A model generated the notes under the pieces. The model was not told the origin of the DNA and did not search any database. It saw only the letters and a list, made by a program, of their open reading frames with translations. Below are positions 8,447 through 16,983 of a stretch of 42,485 nucleotides of DNA, one piece after another; within the stretch, counting starts at the first letter, position 1; each line of letters opens with the position of its first letter. The DNA is from JANMAT01 sp031359995 (GTDB taxonomy: Bacteria; Actinomycetota; Acidimicrobiia; Acidimicrobiales; Ilumatobacteraceae). The position numbers and the translations under genes are program-made. Location of the stretch: contig JANMAT010000221.1 in NCBI GenBank assembly GCA_031359995.1, positions 1 through 42,485 of the forward strand, read 5' to 3'.

Positions 8447-9920
8447 CGGCGCGCCCGGCCGGGCGCGGCCGGCCGCCGTGGTCGTGGTGGGCGCCGGCGT
8501 GGGCGGCCTGTGCGCCTCCATCCGCCTGGCCGCCGCCGGCCACCAGGTGACCGTGCTCGAACGCAACACGGTGGCCGGTGGGAAGCTGGCCGAGCGCGAG
8601 CGCGACGGCTTCCGGTTCGACACCGGGCCGTCGCTCATGACGCTGCCCGAGCTGTTCGCCGACGTGGTCGCCCTGGCCGGGCTGACGCTGGCCGACGAGC
8701 TCGACCTGGTGCGCCTCGACCCGCAGTTCCGCTACCACTGGACCGACGGCGCCACGCTCGACGTGGCCGACGACCCCGCGGTGAGCGCGGCCAACGCCGA
8801 CGCGTTGCGGGCCGGCAACGGCGCGGCGTTGCGCCGCTTCCTGGCCCGCAGCGAACGCATCTGGACGATCGCCGAACGCACGTTCCTGGCCGGCCCCATG
8901 GAGCGCTCGTGGCAGATGTTCACGCGCATGCGCTCGCCGCTCGACCTGCTCGGCATCGACCCGCTGCGCTCCCTGCACGGCGCCGCGGCCCGGTGCTTCC
9001 GCGACGAGCGCCTCGTGCAGTGGGCCGGGCGGTACGCCACCTACTCGGGCTCCAGCCCGTACCGGGCGCCGGCCACGCTGGCCTGCATCGCCCACGTAGA
9101 GGCCGGCCACGGCTGCTGGTACCCGATGGGCGGGCTGGGCGCGCTGGGCGACGTGCTGGTGAAGGCGGCGGGCAAGGTCGGTGTGACCATCCGCTGCGGG
9201 GTCGAGGTCACGGGCCTGCAGGTCGACCGGACGGCCCGCGCCGTGACCGGAGCCGTGACGGCCGGCGGCGAGGTCGTACCCGGCTCCGTGATCGCCAACG
9301 TCGACGCCGTGCACCTGTACCGCGACCTGTTGCCCGACGCGTCGGCGTTGCGGCGCGTGCGCCGGGCCGAGCGCTCGGGCTCGGGCGTGGTGATCCTGGC
9401 CGGCGTGCACGGCCGCACCCCCGGGCTGGCCCACCACAACATCTGGTTCTCGCCCAGCTACCGCGCCGAGTACGACGACCTCGACCACGGCCGCCCGAGC
9501 GACGACCCCACGATCTACGCGTGCGTGTCGTCGGTGACCGACGCGTCACAGGCACCGGCCGGTGACGAGAACTGGTTCCTGCTCGTGAACGTGCCCCCCG
9601 GCCCGCTGGCCGAGCCCGACGCCTACGCGGCGCGGGTGCTGGCCCGTCTGGCCGAGCGCGGCGTCGACCTGCGCGACCGGCTGGCCTTCACCGAGCTGAT
9701 CACGCCCACCGATCTGGAGGACCGTTACCGGGCCGACGGCGGCGCCATCTACGGTACGTCGTCGAACGGGCGGCGGGCCGCGTTCGTACGCCCCGGCAAC
9801 GTGGCGCCCTACCGCGGGCTGCACCTGGTGGGTGGTTCCAGCCATCCCGGCGGTGGCCTGCCCATGGTGGCCACCAGCGGCCGCATCGTGGCCGACCTGG
9901 TGCGCGGGGCCGGGTCGTGA
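8439..9920 (+). CDS. Second CrtI-family desaturase, CrtD-like
   Basis: A 493-residue FAD-dependent carotenoid desaturase paralogous to the crtI gene three genes upstream but clearly diverged. The dinucleotide fold is VVGAGVGGLCASIRLAAAG near the N-terminus, then ERNTVAGGK and DTGPSLMTLP. In the middle is GHGCWYPMGGLGALGD, and at the end HLVGGSSHPGGGLPMVATSG. Lying directly after cruF, it is best explained as a CrtD-type 3',4'-desaturase acting on the 1'-hydroxylated end. A terminal oxidase of the CrtOx/CrtP kind is the main alternative, and the sequence alone does not settle it. It overlaps cruF by 8 bases and the glycosyltransferase by GTGA. Confidence 0.8.
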   Translation: MADGAPGRARPAAVVVVGAGVGGLCASIRLAAAGHQVTVLERNTVAGGKLAERERDGFRFDTGPSLMTLPELFADVVALAGLTLADELDLVRLDPQFRYHWTDGATLDVADDPAVSAANADALRAGNGAALRRFLARSERIWTIAERTFLAGPMERSWQMFTRMRSPLDLLGIDPLRSLHGAAARCFRDERLVQWAGRYATYSGSSPYRAPATLACIAHVEAGHGCWYPMGGLGALGDVLVKAAGKVGVTIRCGVEVTGLQVDRTARAVTGAVTAGGEVVPGSVIANVDAVHLYRDLLPDASALRRVRRAERSGSGVVILAGVHGRTPGLAHHNIWFSPSYRAEYDDLDHGRPSDDPTIYACVSSVTDASQAPAGDENWFLLVNVPPGPLAEPDAYAARVLARLAERGVDLRDRLAFTELITPTDLEDRYRADGGAIYGTSSNGRRAAFVRPGNVAPYRGLHLVGGSSHPGGGLPMVATSGRIVADLVRGAGS

Positions 9921-11035
9921 TCCACCTGCTGCGGCGGCCGCGCTCGTTGACCGGCCGGCTCATGCTGGCGGTGCGGCTCGTCGCCGGCGTGACCGCCTTG
10001 GTGCGCATCGCCCGGGCCGCCACGGCCCGGCCGCCGCTGGCCCCGGCCGCCGACGCCGACACCGGCGCACGCGACATCACCGTGGTGATCCCGGCGCGCA
10101 ACGAGGAGGCCCGCCTGGCCCCGTGCCTCGAGGGGCTGCACGAGGCCCCGCGCGTGGCCGAGGTGATCGTGGTCGACGACGAGTCCACCGACGGCACCGC
10201 CGCGCTGGCCGCGTCGTACGGGGCGCGCGTGGTGCCCGGCGGCCCGCTGCCCACCGGCTGGATCGGCAAGCCGTGGGCGCTGCAGCAGGGGCTCGACGCC
10301 GCCCGCACCGTGTGGCTCGTGACCCTGGACGCCGACACCCGACCCGACCCCCGGCTGCCCGCCGCGTTGGTGGCCCGGGCCGAGGCCGACGGATGGGACC
10401 TGCTCACCTGCGGGGGGCGGTTCACGCTCTCCACCACCGGTCAGCAGGTGCTGCACCCGTCCATGCTCGCCACCCTCGTGTACCGCTTCGGCCCGCCCGG
10501 GGCGCGCCGGCGCACGCCGCCCACGCGGGTGCTGGCCAACGGCCAGTGCACGGTGAGCCGGGTCGGGTCGCTGCGCGACGCGGAGGGGTTCCTGGGCGCC
10601 GCCGACCACCTGACCGACGACGTGGCCCTGGCCCGGCACCTGGCCACCGCCGGCTGGCGCGTGGGCTTCCTGGACGCCGGCGAGCTGATCGCCGTGCGCA
10701 TGCACGAGTCGGCCGCCGACGCATGGCGGAACTGGGGGCGCTCGCTGCCCCTGCCCGACGTGACGACACCCGCGTGGCAGGCCGCTGACCTGGCCGTGGT
10801 GTGGGTGGCCCAGGCGCTGCCGTTGTGGCGGCTGTTGGCCCGGCGGGGTGACCTGCTCGACGCCGTGCTGCTGGCGGCGCGCCTCGGCACCCACGCCGGC
10901 GTCGCCCGCGCCTACGAGGCCCGCTCGCGTGGCCCGGCGTGGTGGTTGGCGCCGCTGGCCGACCTGCCCGTGGCGGCCCGCCTCACCCAGGCGGCGCTGC
11001 GGCCCGAGCGGACCTGGCGGGGTCGCACGTACTGA
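9917..11035 (+). CDS. Family 2 glycosyltransferase of the carotenoid operon, CruG-like
   Basis: A GT-A fold family 2 glycosyltransferase of 372 residues with an amphipathic or membrane-associated N-terminus and hydrophobic C-terminal helices. The active-site pattern is intact: VVIPARNEE (56-64), VVDDESTDGT (85-94), LPTGWIGKPWALQQG (111-125) and the metal-binding DAD (138-140), with a later LTDDVALARHL acceptor-side segment. As the last gene of the crt operon, behind cruF and a second desaturase, it is most simply the enzyme that puts a sugar on the hydroxylated carotenoid end, as CruG does. The sugar and position are unknown. An operon-end hairpin may lie at 11038-11059. Confidence 0.75.
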   Translation: MIHLLRRPRSLTGRLMLAVRLVAGVTALVRIARAATARPPLAPAADADTGARDITVVIPARNEEARLAPCLEGLHEAPRVAEVIVVDDESTDGTAALAASYGARVVPGGPLPTGWIGKPWALQQGLDAARTVWLVTLDADTRPDPRLPAALVARAEADGWDLLTCGGRFTLSTTGQQVLHPSMLATLVYRFGPPGARRRTPPTRVLANGQCTVSRVGSLRDAEGFLGAADHLTDDVALARHLATAGWRVGFLDAGELIAVRMHESAADAWRNWGRSLPLPDVTTPAWQAADLAVVWVAQALPLWRLLARRGDLLDAVLLAARLGTHAGVARAYEARSRGPAWWLAPLADLPVAARLTQAALRPERTWRGRTY

Positions 11036-11037
11036 CG

Positions 11038-11059
11038 GGTCGAGCGGCTCGAGTCGACC
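11038..11059. terminator. Weak hairpin after the carotenoid operon
   Basis: GGTCGA (11038-11043) pairs with TCGACC (11054-11059), with a second small stem CGAG/CTCG possible inside. It starts 3 bases after the last crt stop. Only 6 bp are certain. Confidence 0.3.
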
Positions 11060-11082
11060 GGCGCGGGACCGATGGTTACCCC

Positions 11083-11380
11083 ATGGCTGAGCGCGTCGAC
11101 GTGGTGCCCGACGACGCCGATGCCGACGCCGTCGAGGCCGTGCGCCAGGCCTTGCGCGAGCGCGAGGAGCTGTTCCGCCAGCTCACCGAGGCGCTGCCCG
11201 TCGGCGTGCTGCAACTCGCCGCGACCGGCGCATCGTGTTCGCCAACGCCCAGCCGCACCGCGCGGCAGCGACGCCGACCTCGTGCTCGCCGCGGCCGACG
11301 AGGCGATGTACGAGGCCACGCGCGGCCACGACGTCACGCCGTGCCTGCGGGCCTCGCTGCCGCCGGGGCAGGCCGCCTGA
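11083..11380 (+). pseudogene. Remnant of a PAS-GGDEF (diguanylate cyclase) gene
   Basis: Three pieces in three frames make up a recognisable wreck. From ATG 11083 one frame reads a coil into a PAS start (REREELFRQLTEALPVGVLQLA). At about 11220 the next frame continues naturally with DRRIVFANAQPH, the usual next PAS strand. At about 11268 a third frame gives DADLVLAAADEAMYEATR and ends at TGA 11380, the characteristic end of a GGDEF domain. So there is one small frameshift and then a deletion of most of the PAS and GGDEF core. No enzyme activity is possible. No good promoter precedes it. Confidence 0.75.
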
Positions 11381-11403
11381 CCGGTTGCCGCAAGGCGCGC
11401 TGG

Positions 11404-11409
11404 TAGGGT
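11404..11409 (+). promoter_or_regulatory. -10 box TAGGGT for the LLM oxidoreductase
   Basis: TAGGGT lies 33 bases before ATG 11443, so this transcript would have a short leader, unlike its neighbours. The leader contains GGGGGA at 11429-11434 as a Shine-Dalgarno match. Confidence 0.45.
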
Positions 11410-11442
11410 CGGGCGCTGCACCACCGTTGGGGGACGATGGCC

Positions 11443-12600
11443 ATGAAGACCTCGCTGTTCTACCTGCCCGGCGTGGGCACGCGCGCGCAAGTGGAAGAGG
11501 GGCACGCCGGCCTGCGGGGTGAGCTCTACGACGACATGCTGCGCGAGGTCCTGGCCCAGTGCCAGCTGGCCGACGAGCTCGGCATCGACTCGGTGAGCTT
11601 CACCGAGCACCACTTCCACGTCGAGGGCTTCGAGGTCTCGAACAACCCCGTGCTGCTCGACCTGTACATCGGGTTGCAGACGAAGCGGTTGCGCGTCGGC
11701 CAGCTCGGCATCGTGCTGCCGGCCAGCAACCCGATCCGCGTCGCCGAGGACATCGCCATGCTCGACCGCATGACGGGCGGGCGGGCCAACGCCGGCTTCG
11801 CACGCGGCTACCAGCGGCGCTGGGTCGACGTCATGGCCCAGCAGACCCACGGCATCCACGGCGCCCGCCCCGGTCAGCACGACCTCATCGACGAGGCCAA
11901 CCGGGCCGCGTTCGAGGAGTGCTACCAGATCGTGAAGAAGGCGTGGACGCAGGACTACCTGAGCTACGACGGCAAGTACTGGAAGGTGCCCGTGCCCGGC
12001 ACGCCGTGGGACATCGACGCCACCAACAAGTGGGGCCGCGGCGTCACCGACGGCATCGTCACCGAGGTGGCCGTGGTGCCCAAGCCGGTGCAGAAGCCGC
12101 ACCCGCCGGTGTTCCAGCCGTTCGCGTCGTCGGACCGCACCATCCGCTGGTGCGCGCACGAGGGCATCACCCCGGTGCTGCCGCCCATGCACCCCCTGCT
12201 GGAACGGCGCCTCATCGAGCTCTACGCCGAGGAGTCGGGCCGGCCACTCGGCAGTGGCGTCGGCGTGCTGCGCGACCTGATCATCAGCGACACCGACGAG
12301 GCGGCCCAGGCCGTGTGGGGCGACGGTCCGCGCTTCTGCGGCGCCGAGTGGTTCGCCCCGTTCGACTTCGGCAAGGCCATGAACCACCCCGACACCGGCG
12401 AGCGCTACGCCGACGTGCTCGGTGCCGGGCTGGCCTTCGTGGGCACCGTCGACACCGTGACCCGCCAGCTCGAGACGATGCGCGAGCGCGTACCGGTCGA
12501 CTGGGTGTTCGCGTGGAACTACAACGGCCTGGTCGACCACCAGCTCATCTGCGACTCGATGGTCGCCTACCAGCAGACGGTGGTACCGCGGGTCGCGTGA
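11443..12600 (+). CDS. LLM-class flavin-dependent oxidoreductase
   Basis: A bacterial luciferase-like monooxygenase family protein of 385 residues, a TIM-barrel enzyme using FMNH2 or F420. Family features include the start MKTSLFYLPG, EHHFHVEGFEVSNNPVLLDLYIG, RVGQLGIVLPASNPIRVAEDIAMLDRMTGGRA and FARGYQRRW. The second half has HPPVFQPFASSDRTIRWCAHEGITPVLPP. ATG 11443 is preferred to ATG 11437 because GGGGGA is 8 bases before the former and only 2 before the latter. It converges on the acyl-CoA dehydrogenase, with 6 bases between the stops. The substrate is unknown; nothing ties it to the carotenoid operon except proximity. Confidence 0.85.
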   Translation: MKTSLFYLPGVGTRAQVEEGHAGLRGELYDDMLREVLAQCQLADELGIDSVSFTEHHFHVEGFEVSNNPVLLDLYIGLQTKRLRVGQLGIVLPASNPIRVAEDIAMLDRMTGGRANAGFARGYQRRWVDVMAQQTHGIHGARPGQHDLIDEANRAAFEECYQIVKKAWTQDYLSYDGKYWKVPVPGTPWDIDATNKWGRGVTDGIVTEVAVVPKPVQKPHPPVFQPFASSDRTIRWCAHEGITPVLPPMHPLLERRLIELYAEESGRPLGSGVGVLRDLIISDTDEAAQAVWGDGPRFCGAEWFAPFDFGKAMNHPDTGERYADVLGAGLAFVGTVDTVTRQLETMRERVPVDWVFAWNYNGLVDHQLICDSMVAYQQTVVPRVA

Positions 12601-12606
12601 ACGGGG

Positions 12607-13734
12607 TCAGCGGGTGGTGGGCTCGCGCGGCAGGCCGAGCAGGCGCTCGCCGATGATGTTGCGCTGCACCTGGGCGGTGCCCCCGCCGATGGTGAGGGCC
12701 CGACTGAACAGGTACGCCCAGTGCCACACGTCCTCGTGCTCGGCCTCCTCGCTCTGCAGGCCGAGCATGCCGGCGGCGCCGTCGAGGTCCTTGCGCAGCT
12801 CGGTGAGCACCTGACCGTGGCGGTCGGCCAGCGTCTTGCGGATCGACGCCTGCGGCCCGGGGTCCTGCCCGCCCATGGCCAACGTCATGATGCGGTACCC
12901 GAGCAGCTTCAGGATGAACGCGCTGCTGTACACCTGGGCGGCGCGCTGGCGCAGCACGGCGTCGCCGATCGGGCCGCGGTCGCGGCGCAGCTCGGCGAAG
13001 AAGTCGTCGCTCGTGGGGCCCATGCCCCACATCAGACCGCCCTCGGCCAACGAGAGCCGCTCGTTGGCCAGCGTCACGGTGGCCAGGCGCCAGCCCTCGC
13101 CCTCGGCGCCGATGCGGCACCCGACCGGTATCCGCACGTCGGTGAAGAACGTCTCGTTGAAGTGGTTGCCGCCGGTCATCTCGATGATCTTGCGGACGTC
13201 GATGCCGGGCGTGGCCATGTCGAGCACGAAGTACGAGATGCCCTTGTGCTTGGCCGCGTCGGTGTCGGTGCGGGCGATGAGGATGCCCCATTGCGACCGG
13301 TTGGCCCACGTCGACCAGATCTTCGACCCGTTCACCACGTAGACGTCACCGTCGCGCACGGCGTGGGTGCGCAGGGCGGCCAGGTCGCTGCCCGCCTCGG
13401 GCTCACTGAACAGCTGGCACCACTCGGCCGAGCCGTCGAGGATGCCCGGCAGCCAGCGTCGCTGCTGCTCGGGCGTCCCGCCGGCGACGATGGTGGGCCC
13501 GGCCCAACCGAGACCGATCGACGCACCGGTCGGTGCTACGCCGGCGCGGTGCAGCTCCTGGTCGATCAGCAGCTGATGCTCCGGGTCGGCGCCCAGGCCC
13601 CACGGCGGCGCCCAGTGCGGGGCCACGTAGCCGGCCGCGGCCAGCTGGGCGCGCGTCGGGTCGGGGTGGGCGGCGAGCCAGGCGCGCACGGCGAGCCGGC
13701 GCGGGTCGTCATCGGGCGGTAGGTCGAAGTCCAC
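12607..13734 (-). CDS. Acyl-CoA dehydrogenase family protein
   Basis: An FAD-dependent acyl-CoA dehydrogenase of 375 residues from GTG 13734. The FAD and substrate blocks are QLFSEPEAGSDLAAL (107-121) and NGSKIWSTWANRSQWGILIART (135-156). The C-terminal domain ends with LTIGGGTAQVQRNIIGERLLGLPRE. The open frame extends 66 codons further upstream, but that part is Arg/Pro-rich, unlike the family, and falls in the 62-bp repeat array. GTG 13734 has AGGGGG upstream and a TACGCT box 9 bases before it. The substrate is not predictable. Similar enzymes are abundant in actinobacteria and often serve branched-chain or steroid side-chain breakdown. Confidence 0.88.
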   Translation of the reverse strand: MDFDLPPDDDPRRLAVRAWLAAHPDPTRAQLAAAGYVAPHWAPPWGLGADPEHQLLIDQELHRAGVAPTGASIGLGWAGPTIVAGGTPEQQRRWLPGILDGSAEWCQLFSEPEAGSDLAALRTHAVRDGDVYVVNGSKIWSTWANRSQWGILIARTDTDAAKHKGISYFVLDMATPGIDVRKIIEMTGGNHFNETFFTDVRIPVGCRIGAEGEGWRLATVTLANERLSLAEGGLMWGMGPTSDDFFAELRRDRGPIGDAVLRQRAAQVYSSAFILKLLGYRIMTLAMGGQDPGPQASIRKTLADRHGQVLTELRKDLDGAAGMLGLQSEEAEHEDVWHWAYLFSRALTIGGGTAQVQRNIIGERLLGLPREPTTR

Positions 13735-13743
13735 GGCCCCCTG

Positions 13744-13749
13744 AGCGTA
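13744..13749 (-). promoter_or_regulatory. -10 box TACGCT for the acyl-CoA dehydrogenase
   Basis: On the minus strand TACGCT is followed by CAGGGGGCC and then GTG 13734. It supports the short start over the longer open frame. Confidence 0.45.
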
Positions 13750-13765
13750 CGCGGCCGCCCAACCC

Positions 13766-13951
13766 GTTGGGTCGCTTGGGAACGCCCGGCTGTTCCGCCG
13801 CGGCCCATCGCCCGGGACCGCCGCGGCGTTGGGTCGTTCCGGAACTGTCCGCTGTTCCCTGGCGGCCCAACGCTCGCGGCCGGCCCGGCGTCGGGACGTT
13901 CGGGGACAGCCGGGTGGTCGGCAACGCCCCAACGCGAGTGATCGCGCGGGC
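13766..13951. repeat. Three tandem 62-bp imperfect palindromic repeats
   Basis: Units begin at 13766, 13828 and 13890, exactly 62 bases apart. Counted by eye, units 1 and 2 agree at about 46 of 62 positions and units 2 and 3 at about 39. Each opens with GTTGGGTCG or a variant. Units 1 and 2 carry an inner GGAAC-8 bases-GTTCC dyad inside an outer GTTGGG...CCCAAC dyad (one mismatch in unit 1), so each can form a nested stem-loop; unit 3 is degraded. A CCCAAC just before unit 1 (13758-13763) suggests an older, longer array. The array fills the 222-base gap between the acyl-CoA dehydrogenase and plsY. I know no name for this element. Confidence 0.6.
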
Positions 13952-13956
13952 GCGGG

Positions 13957-14601
13957 TCAGGCGGCGGCGCGGGCGCGGGTCTCCCGCATCGCCTGCCAGA
14001 AGCGGAACCCGATGAGGCACATCATCAGCCCGGTCAGGGCCACGTGGGCGCGGGGGTCCACGAAGGCTTGCACCACCGGCAGGGTGAACACCCCGATGCG
14101 GGCGGCCAACGAGAACCGGCGCAGCACGCCGAGCAGCACGAGGCACACCCCCAGAGCGGCCAGGGCCACCAACGGGTTGATCACCACCACGGCGCCGATG
14201 AAGGTGAGCACGCAGCGCCCGCCGCGGAAGTGGGCGAACACCGGCCAGGCGTGGCCCACCATGGCGGCCAGCCCGCCGAGGTAGGGCAGCCACCACAGCT
14301 CGCCGTTCGTCACCGTGCCGGTGACGACCACGGCGCACACGATGCCCAGCGCGGCGGCGGCCATGCCCTTGAGGGCATCGACGACCAGCACGGGCGTGGC
14401 CGCCTTGAACCCGAGCGTCTCCTTGGCGTTCCAGTAGCCGGGGTTGCGGTCGCCCACCGAGCGGATGTCGACCTGGCGGCGGCGGGCCACCAGCACGGCG
14501 GCCGGGATCGACCCGAGCAGGTAGCCGACCACGATCACCACCGCGGCCACGATCGCCGTGGTGGCGGTGCCCGCCGGGCTCACCGCGAGCACGACGCTCA
14601 C
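13957..14601 (-). CDS. PlsY-like glycerol-3-phosphate acyltransferase, divergent
   Basis: An integral membrane protein of 214 residues in the PlsY family, which transfers an acyl group from acyl-phosphate to glycerol-3-phosphate to begin phospholipid synthesis. The membrane-embedded motifs are recognisable: GYLLGSIPAAVLV, GDRNPGYWNAKETLG, DALKG and GHAWPVFAHFRGGR. Two depart from the norm: GSGNPG is GDRNPG, and the usual KGGKG nucleotide-like loop reads RGGRC. I chose GTG 14601, close to the first membrane helix; ATG 14625 is possible but would overlap the start of the divergent crtA. It may be a specialised second acyltransferase; the housekeeping copy may lie elsewhere. Confidence 0.7.
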   Translation of the reverse strand: MSVVLAVSPAGTATTAIVAAVVIVVGYLLGSIPAAVLVARRRQVDIRSVGDRNPGYWNAKETLGFKAATPVLVVDALKGMAAAALGIVCAVVVTGTVTNGELWWLPYLGGLAAMVGHAWPVFAHFRGGRCVLTFIGAVVVINPLVALAALGVCLVLLGVLRRFSLAARIGVFTLPVVQAFVDPRAHVALTGLMMCLIGFRFWQAMRETRARAAA

Positions 14602-14615
14602 CGTGCCCGCTGCAC

Positions 14616-15344
14616 ATGACAGCATCGGGGATCGTGGCCGGACCCGTGGCGTCGTTCCATCTCGTGCGCCAGCATGCCGCACGCGCGCCCCTCGTGCTGA
14701 CGCGCCTGGGGCTGGACCGCCGACCGCTGGCCCGTACCGCCGGTCTGCGCTTCTTCCGCCTGATGGGCACGGGGCGGGGGCGCGCCACCAGCTTGTCGGC
14801 CGACCTGGCCCGCCGGGCGCTGTTCGCGGTGTGGGACGACGAGGCCGACCTGGCCGCGTTCCTGCGCACGTCGCCGGTCGCCGCCCGCTGGCGCACCGCG
14901 GCCGAGCACTACAGCGTGCGCCTGGACCTGGTCAGCGGCGGTGGCCGTTGGCGGGGTGTCGAGCCGCTCGGCGCGATGGTGCCCGTGGTGGCGCTGGCGG
15001 CCGCGCCGCTGGCCGTGCTCACGCGTGCCGATGTGCACGCCCGCTCGTGGCGCCCGTTCCTGGCTGCTGGCCGGCCGGTGAGCGACGCCGTGCAGGCCGC
15101 GCCCGGCCTGCTGGCCGTGGCCGGCGTGGGCGAGGCGCCCCTGGGTCGTCAGGCCACCTTCAGCCTGTGGCGTGACGCCGCCGCCGTCGAGCGCTTCGCG
15201 TATGCCGACGCCGCCCACGTGGCCGTCGTGCGGCGCACCCGTGCCGAGGGTTGGTACGGCGAGGAGCTGTTCGCCCGCTTCGCGCCCACCACGCTGGAGG
15301 GCACGTGGGACGGTGTCGACCCACTCGAGCTCAACCCAGGGTGA
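14616..15344 (+). CDS. crtA: CrtA-like carotenoid C-2 monooxygenase/ketolase (spheroidene monooxygenase family)
   Basis: The protein matches the spheroidene monooxygenase pattern along its whole length of about 240 residues: VASFHLVR near the start, LRFFRLMGTGRG, ALFAVWDDEADLAAF, AVLTRADVHARSWRPF, GVGEAPLGRQATFSLW and the very characteristic C-terminus GWYGEELFARFAPTTLEGTWDG. CrtA enzymes oxidise C-2 of an acyclic carotenoid end to a ketone. Start: ATG 14616 gives 242 residues; GTG 14634, 8 bases after a weak CAGCAT box, gives 236. It is separated from the crt operon by unrelated genes but surely serves the same pathway. Its 3' end overlaps the convergent ABC gene by 14 bases. Confidence 0.8.
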   Translation: MTASGIVAGPVASFHLVRQHAARAPLVLTRLGLDRRPLARTAGLRFFRLMGTGRGRATSLSADLARRALFAVWDDEADLAAFLRTSPVAARWRTAAEHYSVRLDLVSGGGRWRGVEPLGAMVPVVALAAAPLAVLTRADVHARSWRPFLAAGRPVSDAVQAAPGLLAVAGVGEAPLGRQATFSLWRDAAAVERFAYADAAHVAVVRRTRAEGWYGEELFARFAPTTLEGTWDGVDPLELNPG

Positions 15345-16983
15345 TGACGTGGTCGGCGCGGCGCCGCGCCGTCGGTCGGTTCGACACGGCCAGCACGGTC
15401 AACCCGGCGGCGGCGACCTCGTCCCACAGCCGCATCTCGGTCTCCACGTCGAGCGCGCTCGACAGGTCGTCGACCAGCAGCAGCTCGGGCCGGTGCACCA
15501 GCGCCCGGGCCGCGGCCAGCCGCTGGGCCTGGCCACCCGACAGCCGCACGCCGCGCGACCCGATCAGCGTGGCCAGCCCGTCGGGGAAGCCGGCCACGTC
15601 CAGGTCGAACGCGGCCAGGCGCAGGGCGTCGGTGATGCGCCGGTCGTCCACGTCGAGGCCGAGGGCGATGTTGTCGGCGATCGACGCCGCGAACAGCGTC
15701 GGCACCTGGGCCACGTACGCGCTCTGGGGTGGCACGAAGAACGCGGCGCGGTCTTCCACGACCTCGCCGTTCCAGCGCACCTCGCCCGCTTCCACCGGCA
15801 GCAGGCCGATGATCGCCTGGAGCAGCGACGACTTGCCGCTGCCCACCGGGCCGGTCACGACCGTCAGGGTGCCGCGCCGCAGGGCCAACGCCACGTCGTG
15901 GAGCCCACGGTCGGGCATCTGCAGACCGTGCACTGTGAGCGTGGTCAGCGCGACGCGGGTCACCGGCTCCTGGGGGTCGAGCGGTGGCCCGCCCAGCACC
16001 GGCATCGACCGGTGCGTGGTCAACGGGTCGTCACCGTCGGTCGGGTGGGGCAGGAGCTCGTCGAGCCGGGCCGCCGACACCTCGAAGCGGCGCCGGCCCA
16101 CGATCACCTGGCTCATGCGCACCGGCACCCACACGAGGCTGGTCAGGTACGACGCGAACAACGAGATCTCGGCCGCACTCATGCCGCGGCGCGCCGCCAC
16201 CACCAGTGCCAGGCCCACGCACATGCTGGCCGCCGCGCCGTTCACGGTGAACATGCCCTCGGCCCACACCTGGTCGCGCACCATCGCCCGCGCCCGCCGC
16301 TCGTTGAGCGCGTCGAGCCGGTCGAGCACGCCGGGCTGGGCGCCGGCGAGCTTCACCGTGAGCGAGGCACCGAGCACCGCGTTCAGGTACGTCGACACCG
16401 TCGAGGTCTCCTGGCGCGAGATGCGGCGCAGCGTGCGGACCTTGTGGCCGATCGCCCGGTTGAAGAACACCACCAGCACCAGAGGCAGGAGGGCCACCGC
16501 GGTCGCCGCCGCGTGGCGACGACCCAGGATCACCACCGCGACCACGCCGAAGATGAGCGAACCGAGCAGATCGATCCAGTTGTCGACGAACCGCGTGAGG
16601 TCCTCGGGATCGTCGCGCAGGCGCGTCATGGCGTCACCCACGCTCACCGTGCGCGTGGCGTGCTCGGACCCGCCACTGGCCAGTTGGGCCCGCACCACGT
16701 TGGCCTGGGCCAGACCGTTCGACGCGGTGAACCCGAGCATGAACTGGCGGTGGGCGGCGCGCAGGCCGAGCCGCACCGCCATCTCCACCGCGGCGACCGC
16801 GGCGAGCAGCAGCGCCAGCGTGAGGGCCGAACCGTCGTGCTGGATGATGTCGAACGCCTTGGCCACGAGCAGACCGGGCACGAGCGGGTAGGCGAAGTAG
16901 GCGACCCACGCCGCGCTGCCGCCCCAGAAGTGGCGGCCGCGGAACGACACGAGGCGGATGGCCCGGCGCAGCGTGGCGATCAT
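15331..16983 (-). CDS. ABC exporter half-transporter, subunit with degenerate ATPase motifs
   Basis: A 550-residue fusion of a six-helix membrane domain (about 1-320) and an ATPase domain. Walker A is GPVGSGKSS (378-386), the Q-loop is AYVAQVP (Gln426), and the signature is LSGGQ (481-485). Two catalytic positions are altered: the Walker B end is LLLVDD (501-506) with Asp506 where Glu is expected, and the switch region VSN has Asn535 in place of the catalytic His. It is encoded downstream of a matching half-transporter with an ATGA overlap, so a heterodimer is expected in which this subunit contributes the inactive ATP site. ATG 16983 is set by that overlap. The substrate is unknown. Confidence 0.88.
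   Translation of the reverse strand: MIATLRRAIRLVSFRGRHFWGGSAAWVAYFAYPLVPGLLVAKAFDIIQHDGSALTLALLLAAVAAVEMAVRLGLRAAHRQFMLGFTASNGLAQANVVRAQLASGGSEHATRTVSVGDAMTRLRDDPEDLTRFVDNWIDLLGSLIFGVVAVVILGRRHAAATAVALLPLVLVVFFNRAIGHKVRTLRRISRQETSTVSTYLNAVLGASLTVKLAGAQPGVLDRLDALNERRARAMVRDQVWAEGMFTVNGAAASMCVGLALVVAARRGMSAAEISLFASYLTSLVWVPVRMSQVIVGRRRFEVSAARLDELLPHPTDGDDPLTTHRSMPVLGGPPLDPQEPVTRVALTTLTVHGLQMPDRGLHDVALALRRGTLTVVTGPVGSGKSSLLQAIIGLLPVEAGEVRWNGEVVEDRAAFFVPPQSAYVAQVPTLFAASIADNIALGLDVDDRRITDALRLAAFDLDVAGFPDGLATLIGSRGVRLSGGQAQRLAAARALVHRPELLLVDDLSSALDVETEMRLWDEVAAAGLTVLAVSNRPTARRRADHVITLG

Noticed and set aside
13735..13932. A 66-codon N-terminal extension of the acyl-CoA dehydrogenase frame
   Set aside because: It is Arg/Pro-rich, unlike the family, is encoded by the 62-bp repeats, and the -10 box and AGGGGG point to GTG 13734.
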